A stretch of 64,000 bases of DNA from Eleginops maclovinus (lineage: Eukaryota > Chordata > Actinopteri > Perciformes > Eleginopidae), in NCBI RefSeq assembly GCF_036324505.1, contig NC_086350.1:19525032-19589031 (forward strand), given 5' to 3'. Below, one piece after another: positions 55,150 through 64,000 of this stretch; positions within the stretch are counted from its first letter, which is position 1, and every line of letters begins with the position of its first letter. The translations under genes and the position numbers were made by a program. The notes beneath the pieces are model-generated. The model had not been told where the DNA came from and did no database searches. It saw only the letters and a program-made list of their open reading frames with translations.

Positions 55150-58100
55150 GATATTGATATACAAAACCAAAAATAACTTTAAATATGTCGAACTTGTGAC
55201 AATCTTAAAACTTTAACCCTTTTAGAGTTTAAAGTATCTAAGCTCAACACACTCATGATTTTGGAAAAATCTAAGATGGCGACGGAGAAAACTAAAAACT
55301 TAAAGCTTAAAAATTGTAGTCCAGTAAACATTGGATAATGTCCCAATGACTATGTACACTTCCTTAATATAAACTTTGTAATCAACAGAAACGTTTGACA
55401 TGACAAGGATCCACAGAATAGTCAGTGTTCCATCAGTGCCTTTGTGTCCATAGGGTGCTCAGAAACGCTCCTGAGGTTTATAAAAGTAAAGAAATCCATT
55501 GGACATAGGGGTGAAGAGGTTTGAGTTTTTCTGACTTGCAGGGAAATTCCCTGTGGAAATTCTCCAATGTAACCTCAGTTGGCAATGCAATTATAGGTGA
55601 GGAAAAATGTCAAGTTACGTGCATTTAGACTGAACATTCATAATGTTTCCATGCACTGTTACTTTAAAAAAAAGAGTTTGTGGGTGATGTGTGTGCAAAG
55701 AAATGGCACACTTTATTGAACACATTAGAACCTCAAATTTAATTTTAAAAACTTGTAGATTTCAGTACATAAGAAGCAAAAAAAAAATCCACCTTGAATC
55801 ACTTCCAGATGTCCACAACAAAAATAAACTCTAACAAACACATGGACCCGCACAACACAATCTCCTTCAAAATTGAAATGTTGCAGTAAAACGTCCAAAC
55901 ATTATCAAGGCAGTGTTTATCACCAGTCAAAATATTTCTCTCGACATCCTCCACATCTGTCCCCACCCATGTGTGCTGCGCCTGGCTGCGCTGTTGAAAG
56001 GATGTGCAGATTAAAGGGCCCATTAGAGCCTCAGTGACACTGTATCCTATATCACAGGGGAGTGTGGTGGAATTTCAGAGCAAAGGGCCTGTGTAATCCC
56101 AGTTGACGATATAAACAGTTTGAAATATCATGGCGCCCAAAGCGCAGCGAGGACAAAAGACATCATTATGCGTGTGGAGGAATTTCACTCACGGCCATTA
56201 TTTGTGATATGAGGCTGCAGTGCTGCGGTATCAGAGCCCTTTTTGTCATTTCATATGGGAGTTGGAAACGTTTTTCTCTGCCTATTATCTCACAGACTCT
56301 GGCGATGAAGGAAGCTGTGCATGGACTGTGCACAATTAAATATGACTCTTTTACAATGTTACAGCATGTCACTGATTCTGTCCTGATTAACAATAATGAG
56401 CTGCTGCATTTATCACATCAGTATGCTGGAAGTACACCACAGTACAGCCTAATATCTGCTCTAGGGGCACATGCAAAACTGATTTTCATTTTTAAACATT
56501 GGGCTTCAGATTGGACTGCTTGCCAGCTTTAAGCAGTGGGAATAATGGGAATAATGGCAATCAGTGGCAAACAACATCTGCTGAAGCCCATTCTCTTTCA
56601 CTGAAAACCAGAAATTATGTTGGTGGAAAATAGCCTGCCTTAACTTCAGTTAGAGCTGTGTGATATGCCAAAATAGCAAGGGACTGAGTCGAAAAACACA
56701 TTCTCATTTTTTTTTTAGCTGGCCAATCACATGAAATCCATGAGTCCATGTACGTCGAGCCTGGCGCACATTCTTATGTACTGTATATGCATCATATAAA
56801 TCCAATTATATTGCATTTGAAGGAAAATATGTAGGGGCTGCCTGTGGTATTGTGGTATCCTGAGCACTCAGTCTTTGTTTAGTTTCTGTCCTTAGTTTCT
56901 TCGACTCGCATTGCGTGAGATGGCAAACATGACTGCCCATGTGCTTTTGTCCTCAGCTTGTTTTACCAAATGCAGCGTGGAGCTCACGACGTGTCAGATA
57001 AGATTTGTTTCATTTTGCATTGGAGATGTCTTTAATGAATGCAAAAGCAATGGTTATATCTTGTTTTATCAAGACTGATCTTTCAGGCTTTTTCTCATGT
57101 TCAGTCTCTCATGTTGAAGAGGTCACATTGTCTTTATCCTGCGTTTTTCTTCTGTTGCATGCTGCAGGACAGTAGCCCAGCACAATTCCATCGTGACTGA
57201 GATCACAATGGTCTAGTTAAAGTGAATCACACATATGTATATCACAGTCATATGTATGTCACAGGTTTGGCACTGCTTCTTCCTTTGATCAAATTAAAAT
57301 TGTATTTTATGTTTGATCAAGGCCCTGGTACTGTGCAATACTTTCATAATAGGCATCCATGCCAGCAAAGAAAGGAAACAATCAATACAGTACGTCAATA
57401 AATTCCAAAATAAATCTTTAACACATGCAACTTATCAACTCTTTTGTAAGAAAAAGGCAGATTTTTTGTAATTTTCATCTGAATGTGCTTTATCCCGCTT
57501 ATTTTTCTGATTATACTCATATCTGTTCTCTCACGTGTAATACCATTACCCGTGTAAAAAATGTTGGTTTCGTTTTCATAAATAACAAAACATAATCCGC
57601 TACATCACATTATATGGATAAATTACAGCCTGAGTAATGTATTGTTAGCAAAACAGTCAGCAGTGTGTCTCCTCTACATCAAACCAGTTTGAAATCCTGG
57701 TGCGTGGCTCCACTTCAACACTCAGGCACCATGTGAATATCTGGCTCTGAACACTTCTGGAACTGAGGGGGAAAAGAAAGCAGAAGAAGTACAAAGGAAA
57801 TCATTGGAGCCACTTGCTTTTCCTTTTCCTGCGTGTTCCACTAGATAGAAAGCAAGAGAGCGGCCCAGTCAACTGCGGGTTGTCTTAGAAAAAAAGCAAA
57901 AGTAAGTTGGAGCGACAGCCAGAGAAGGAGAATGGGCAGAAAAATGAAAAAGCAAAGAGGATAGAAAGAGAAATAGAAAGAGGAGAGTTTTGGCAAAGCC
58001 TGGAGGGGGAAGACATTTGTATGCAAGACTTAACTTTGGTACATTAGTATTCAGTGACTAGTGACTCTCCACTATGTGCTCACCCTACCATAAATCAAAC

Positions 58101-58942
58101 GGCATGTTTACAGCGGCGTAGGAGTGCGCCGACGGACGACTTACTGCTGATGCAAGGCACACCATGAGTCCTCTCTCAGCTCTTCACATTTGATTTTGAT
58201 TTTATGTGCAAAGCCTGCAGTCTAAGCTGGTTTTCTATGCTAATGACGTTCAGGGGAACATCTTGATACAAATTTATTTGACTGAAAACTGGCGAACGAC
58301 AGACAATAAAACCTTTTTTGCCTGCAACGTCTTTCAGTAATTCGTGCTATTCAATCGACATCTAAGACTTCCATCAGATATCATCTATGGCTGCTCTTAG
58401 CTAAATTCAACTTATTCACAAGTGAACAGGGTCCTACCGTTCATCACACAGAGATTAAGGAAAACTCCAGGTTTGTTACACAGCCACTAAAATCTACTGA
58501 ATGCTTTTGGACAAAGAAATGGACATTTTTGTGTTCCAACATTTGCTGGCTGGAGGAGTGGTGCTACTTTGTGCTGCTATTTTGGGATTATATGGCAAAT
58601 ATTTTACGAGACAGTCGCCTATTTACAAATCTATCATATTTGCTGCTGCTTCGTCATTAATTAAGAGTTATGCTTTAGTATTTTCTCTCATCTAAGATTG
58701 ACTTTTGGGTACCTGCTCCTGATACAGTATGTGACTTTTAAGCTGCTGCATGCCGCGTGCGGCACAGTGGAACACTTTATTCCATTTTACCAGAGAAGTG
58801 CCCAAAGCTTTTTTTTTTAAAGTTTATATGACAAAAATGTCTTGAAAATGAATAACCCTTTTCAACTGCCATTTAATATGTCCCGGACGTCCGTTATCCA
58901 TATTCGTTGGCTACACCAGAGCCCCTGAAATATTGGCCGTAT
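55150..58942. other. Intergenic, no gene seen
   Basis: Contains a complex segment at 55.98-56.56 kb that may be conserved non-coding DNA, and a 64-codon ORF at 58501-58695 with hydrophobic stretches. Neither is assigned as a gene. Confidence 0.5.
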
Positions 58943-58966
58943 CCCTGACCCTAACCCTAACCCTAA
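58943..58966. repeat. Short telomere-like repeat (CCCTAA)n
   Basis: There are three perfect CCCTAA units (58949-58966) preceded by one CCCTGA. This is the vertebrate telomere motif in an internal position. Confidence 0.85.
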
Positions 58967-59860
58967 ATTGTGATCAGCCTGTAGTGTCCAGTTTTTTTTT
59001 GACATTGAAAAAAGCTCCAAGCTTGCTATCACTATACATATTAGTAAGTTAGTTGTGTATTTAGCAACCTTGGCCAACCCAACACTAATCACTGAAAGTT
59101 ATTGAATACCCAGGTTTTGCCAAACATGTGCAGGACCTTAAATTAGATTTTAAAACATGTAGTGGAACAGGTGTTAATAGTAAAATGAAATGTGGTTAAC
59201 TTTACTTTACCAGCTTTAGTTTCAAGATGCTGAAAGTGTGCTTGCTGACTCACTGTCACACTGTCATGGCTTACTGGGATACATTGGTTTTATTAAACGT
59301 AGAAGTCACAATGTATCAAAAGTCTCTTTTCACTGCTAATTTCACTAACTTGCAATGTTAGGACCATGTTCCTTTATTTCCTTCCTGTAGTTGTATATGT
59401 CATATGCAAAAAACACCACTCCTTCCAACATCTGCCAAACTGCAGCCGAGCCAAGACACTCATGACCAGCGACCGTGTAATTCTGTCTAACTCTGTCTCG
59501 AGACATGACATCAAAAAATACACAATTCCTCAACATCAACAAGACTTTTATTCATAGTTAGCCCTCCTCTGGTGTGCACTTACCAGAGGAGTGGAGGCTG
59601 AGAGCCAGAAGGAGCAGGAGAGGAGACCCGAGCTGACGTTTAAAGGATCCCTCAGCTCTCCTCTCCAATCCTCTGCAGAACACATTAACCCCACATCAGC
59701 TGCGCTTCTCATCACATGCAGGCTCAGGACCAAATGTTACACACCAAAAAAACGACTGGGATTGATGTATAAACACACACGCTCATAAACAGATACACTG
59801 GTTAACGTGTGCGTGCAGACACACACTGCCTGTCTTTCTGGCATATGCTGTACTGTTTGA
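58967..59860. other. Intergenic, no gene seen
   Basis: No exon or clear repeat found. Confidence 0.5.
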
Positions 59861-59889
59861 CACACACCCCCCCCACACACACACATACA

Positions 59890-59987
<98 letters not shown>
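59861..59987. repeat. (CA)n microsatellite with C-run
   Basis: This is a CA array of about 127 bp with an interrupting C run and a few TA/CC interruptions in its left part. Cys-Val reading frames across it are artefacts. Confidence 0.97.
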
Positions 59988-59988
<1 letters not shown>

Positions 59989-60585
59989 GCTATGGGACTC
60001 ACAGCCTGCTCATGTTCCTGTTAGAGATTCAGGGAGCTGTGTGTTCATTAAAATGGCTGTAAACCTCCTCACACTGAACATTTTAATGGGGTTTAGGAGA
60101 GATGCAATAACTAAGATTAAGCAGTCTTTTGGGTCACATTAAAGCGATCATTTATATATTGCAGGTTTTTGCTACAGATCAAACAGTTTTACAAATAATG
60201 ATCAACTAAGATTGAGCGGGGATGAAACATTGTATTACAGATTGTGGTTAAAATCCCAACAAGTTGAGCCAAGAAGAAAAAACAGACCTATAAACTGTTA
60301 TTTTATTTATGTATCGTTCTTATGCAGGGTTTTAAATTACTTTATTTTAGATTGTTTGTGTTTCACTAGAAAGGAAGTTCCCTAAAAAGAGGAATGCTCT
60401 GTCTGTGATGCAATAAAAATGTATTATTGCAAAAAGAATTCCAGGATTCCCGCCTTTTCAGGATTTTGCTCAGAATTCTAAGTTTAATCACAATTATTTG
60501 GCCAGGATAATCCTGACATTTATTGAGATTGTCTCATGCCTATCATCAACTGTATTTTGTGATTAACCTGAAATATTCAATTTAA
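59988..60585. other. Intergenic, no gene seen
   Basis: Nothing recognisable between two microsatellites. Confidence 0.5.
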
Positions 60586-60611
60586 TTATTATTATTATGG
60601 TTATTATTATG

Positions 60612-60645
<34 letters not shown>

Positions 60646-60655
60646 GGTTATTATT
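60586..60655. repeat. (ATT)n microsatellite
   Basis: ATT/TTA trinucleotide run with two early 'gg' interruptions. Confidence 0.9.
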
Positions 60656-63577
60656 GTTCTAAGGTTTGAAGCATCTCTGCATTAAATGTAATGTCTCGTG
60701 AAAGCAAGGCAGAGTTTCTGTGCTGAAGGATATAATGGGACGTCCTCTTCCAAGAAATTCATCATATCTGGCTGCATCCAAAATCTGTAGGATTTTCTGT
60801 AGCAAAATTGCAGCACAAAGTCAACGTCCTCTGTCCAAGCGATGTCCTTTATGTTCCTTTTATAGGTTACATTTTGAGACCACAGAGCTTTAATGTGCAG
60901 TGGGGTTGTGAGTATGGGTTATTAGAGGCAGAGGTTAAGAATAACACAGGGTTCAGTGATGTCTCAGGAGTGGAGAAGTTGATTCATCCACAGGAAGACC
61001 TTGCTCCGGGTAATTTCATTATGCAGATGAGTATGAGTGACCGTGTTAAAAAGGACACAGGCGGCTGGCAGGACACATATGGGCTAGCAGAGTTATCCAT
61101 ACACTTGTTGGAAGCATGCCACCATCAGTTGCAGTTATTCCCTTTCCTTTGTTCAACAGGAAAAAACGGCATAACAAAAAAAAAAACCGCAGCATTCCTC
61201 TGACAATGTCTGTATAGCATAAACAGATGGGAGTTCTTGGCCATGCCGAGCCCGCTTAACTTTACTTGGAGATCTATTGTTTTTATTTATAGCAGGCTGC
61301 CGCTGTGTATGCCATTTCTTCGTGTGGAGAATTCGGTGCTTAAACGAAAAAAAAATGGAAGTTATTGATCCCCTCCATTGCTAATGATAACAAAAATTAA
61401 AGTAGACATTTAATATAACAGGTTTCACACAACTTGTTGAAATGCACCGTGGAAACTATTCATTTTTGCAGATGATTTGTTGGTTTTCATACAGTTTTTA
61501 TTGTTCTTGTTTCTTTCTGTTTTTGTGCCATTATCCCCCTCCTCCTTTTTGCTGGCCTTTAAAACTATTTGCTGATCTTTCTAAGCTTCATGATATATGT
61601 GAATGGTTAACAGTGAAAAAATAGGCCGAATTCTTTCCTACTTATTAGTTGAAGTGTTGGATGATGTGCGGGTAGAATAAGGTAAAAATCTAAATCATCA
61701 ATCTGTGGCTTACCCACTCGGGCTTGCTTTAGTTTGGGCAAATAACAAGAATCTACCTCAGAACTTCTGACATAAAAGAAAAAAAAGACAGGGCTCCCTT
61801 CATGCCAAAGATCAAGACTTTCTATTTCAGCTTAGACTTTTGAGAGAGACAGCAGCATGCCGGTCGCTTTAGGGGGCTTTGGGGTTCAAAGCAAGACGCA
61901 GCCTGTGCTGAAAGACTTCTAACATGGTGCTGGTTACTTAAAGAAAAGAAAATAGTGCAGCCAAATAACCTTCGGTTAGATGAACCCAGCTGTGGTAAAG
62001 ATTATCAGATCCTTCAGTAAAAGAAGAAATACTATGGACTTAAAATAATCTATTGCAATTAAAAGGCCAGAATTTTAAAGGTTACATACAATAAGTAGAG
62101 GTACATGATACAGTGGCTGTAATGTGCAACTGGGCGAAAACAGCCCAAAAAACTTCTATTGGAAGAAAAGTGCTGCACTTTCAACAACTGCGAGAAAAAA
62201 AAAATGAAGAAACATCTTCACCAACTTCAAGAAGTTGGGACTTGGAAACAAAGCGCTTGTTGATGTTTGGTGCTTATAAAGTTGGCTAAGTGCCACTGTT
62301 GACAGAATTAGTTTGTTTCTTAATTGTACGTTTTTGTCCTTATTGAAATGGCAATGTTAGCTTTATTTGCTAGCTAGATTACGGCAGATCTGCAATAATA
62401 TCGGAATGCCTCATGCGATCACATTGATGAAATAAGTCAATAAAATGTACATATTAGGAAAGTTTAGAGTGACAGCTTGCCAAGTCAAGTCAACAAACAC
62501 TCTGGTCCCAGCTGTGTGCATCACTTTTTAGTGTCCCCATTTTTTGTGTGTTTCAAACAGGTTAAACCTAAATAAAATAGCAAGCTGCCTTTGGGTGTTT
62601 CGGTAATACAGCTGATGCTCTGCTCAGAATTTAATTGCTTTTCAAATTGAAACTGTTATCTCCCACGCATCATTGCACACTGGGACATGGTAGAGGGAGG
62701 ATGTTTGTTATCTCCATATATATTTAAAGGGACCAGGTTCAATGTAATCTTCCTAACATCACACAGTCAGGCGGTTTGAATCTCCAAAGACCTTCCATTG
62801 AACAGCAGAACATCAAACTTCCTGCTCCCCCCGCCCGTCACAGTTAATGGACCTGCCACATGGATAGAATAGCTTGCTCCCTAATGAAAAAAAGACATTT
62901 TTTATTAATGGAAATGCCACTGCGTGCTGTTTGACGGACACATGTTTTTTTTTTACCTCCACTAGATCTGTCTGTCAGCATTACGACTGCACCATCAACT
63001 GAGTGAAAAGTAATTTGATGATGATACTGCTGAGTAAGCTGCATCATGACGAATATTCGCAGACTCAAACTAATGGGCTCATGTTTTCTCCTGATTGCTG
63101 AGTCTCTATTGGAGCAAAGGTTTAAAATCATAAGGGGACCTAAATCACACATCACATCCAGCTTGATATTCTCCTTTGTGCCTCAAATACACCCACAAAG
63201 TCCATTAAACCTCTTGGCTTCGTGCAAAGACATATTTAAGTGAGCCTGCGTTAAGCATCACTTTCTGTTTTACCACACTTTCTTCTTTGTTTTTTTCCGC
63301 ACAGAAGTGATTTTGCCCTTAGACGTAGATTTGAACCTATAATTATCTAACAGCCAGCAGTGTCCCTGTAATTCTTACAAAACGTCCAGGATCCAGAGAA
63401 ATACAGGGAGGTCTTGCTCTGTCACACACACAAACACACACATGCAAACATGCACATGTTTTCACTTTGGTGGATGCTTTACATGTGTAAAGTTGAGAGC
63501 TTATCTTTCAATACTGCACTCTGATTCCCTCAAACAGAAGTTCCAATTCAAGCACTTAAAATAAATGATATGTTTGA
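60656..63577. other. Intergenic, no gene seen
   Basis: An open frame of 131 codons at 60808-61203 has no recognised domain. The rest is AT-rich and unremarkable. Confidence 0.5.
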
Positions 63578-64000
63578 TTCTATGTAATGATACAGAAATG
63601 GTTAGAGATAGCCCTTTATAGGGTGCATGTGTCCTCTATTTGCTCGAGACATGCACTAATACAATTCAAAGTCATACATCGCCTACACTATTCAAAAGTT
63701 AGACTTGCAAGGATATTCCCAGGTATCGATCCTATATGTGACCGATGCAAACAGGCCCCTGCGACCAACGGTCATATGTTGTGGTCTTGTTCAAAGCTTA
63801 CTGAGTTCTGGAACTCTTTTTTTGATACAATTTCCCAGACGTATAATTACAATATCCAGCCTTCCCCTTTAACGGCCATCTTTGGTATTACGCCTTGCCT
63901 AGATGACTCAGATCCACCAGCATACCTGCAACGGGTCATTGCTTTCTCCTCTTTGTTGGCTAGGCGCGACATTCTTTTTAAATGGAAGGATTCAACGCCT
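63578..64000 (+). mobile_element. L1-type LINE ORF2, C-terminal region (runs off the window)
   Basis: An uninterrupted frame runs to the window end. It reads ICSRHALIQFKVIHRLHYS, then a zinc-knuckle-like CDRCKQAPATNGHMLWSC (C-x2-C...H-x4-C), then further ORF2 tail sequence. This is the post-RT zinc-binding region of L1/Tx1-type ORF2 proteins. The RT and endonuclease parts are absent upstream, so the copy looks 5'-truncated. True homology may begin near 63600. Confidence 0.75.

Noticed and set aside
56010..56040. 'ttaaagggcccatt' as another AGGGGCCC MITE end
   Set aside because: No matching inverted end or interior homology downstream.
56209..56532. 107-codon ORF on the + strand
   Set aside because: No recognisable domain; treated as part of a candidate non-coding conserved segment.
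59861..59987. CRISPR-like regular repetition
   Set aside because: It is a simple dinucleotide repeat without spacers in an animal genome.

Overview
The window is vertebrate nuclear DNA, most likely from a ray-finned (teleost) fish. The evidence is split genes with GT-AG introns, long (CA)n arrays, tRNA-derived SINEs, TTAA-flanked miniature transposons, solo-LTR-like elements, LINE 3' ends, and a prmt8-cracr2a gene pair that is also adjacent in mammals. No species can be named from sequence alone. I found no prokaryotic or viral gene and no CRISPR array.

Left part (1-9.6 kb): the last four coding exons of prmt8 on the + strand. They encode the C-terminal beta-barrel/dimerisation half of a type I arginine methyltransferase, including the THW loop. 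The 5' exons, with the SAM-binding core, lie outside the window. Middle part (about 10.4-29.2 kb): a complete, apparently intact cracr2a (efcab4b) gene on the - strand, facing prmt8 tail to tail. I reconstructed 17 coding exons. Their lengths sum to 2157 nt in one continuous frame, giving a 718-residue protein with an EF-hand pair, a coiled coil, a linker and a C-terminal Rab GTPase domain ending in a Cys-Cys prenylation motif. This is the large Rab form of the protein, known in mammals for calcium signalling at ORAI/STIM sites and for vesicle traffic. A 5' leader with several upstream AUGs and a possible non-coding first exon near 29.1 kb complete the model.

Right part (29.3-64 kb): about 35 kb in which I could support no host protein-coding exon. 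It holds four TG...CA bounded elements of 332-459 bp that look like solo LTRs (two with exact 5-bp target duplications), a truncated LTR-like piece, TTAA-flanked MITEs, SINEs, a 5'-truncated LINE tail near 44.8-45.1 kb, microsatellites, a short telomere-like repeat, and the start of an L1-type ORF2 C-terminal region running off the right edge. Some stretches look like complex non-repetitive sequence and could be regulatory, but only alignment to other fish could show that.

The two host genes are not known to act together: prmt8 is a membrane-anchored neuronal arginine methyltransferase and cracr2a a calcium-regulated Rab. The points most worth a second look are a (TG)n microsatellite that forms the upstream part of a cracr2a splice acceptor, the upstream AUGs in the cracr2a leader, a MITE family with a nested SINE, and the solo-LTR cluster. 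I see no new multi-gene system.
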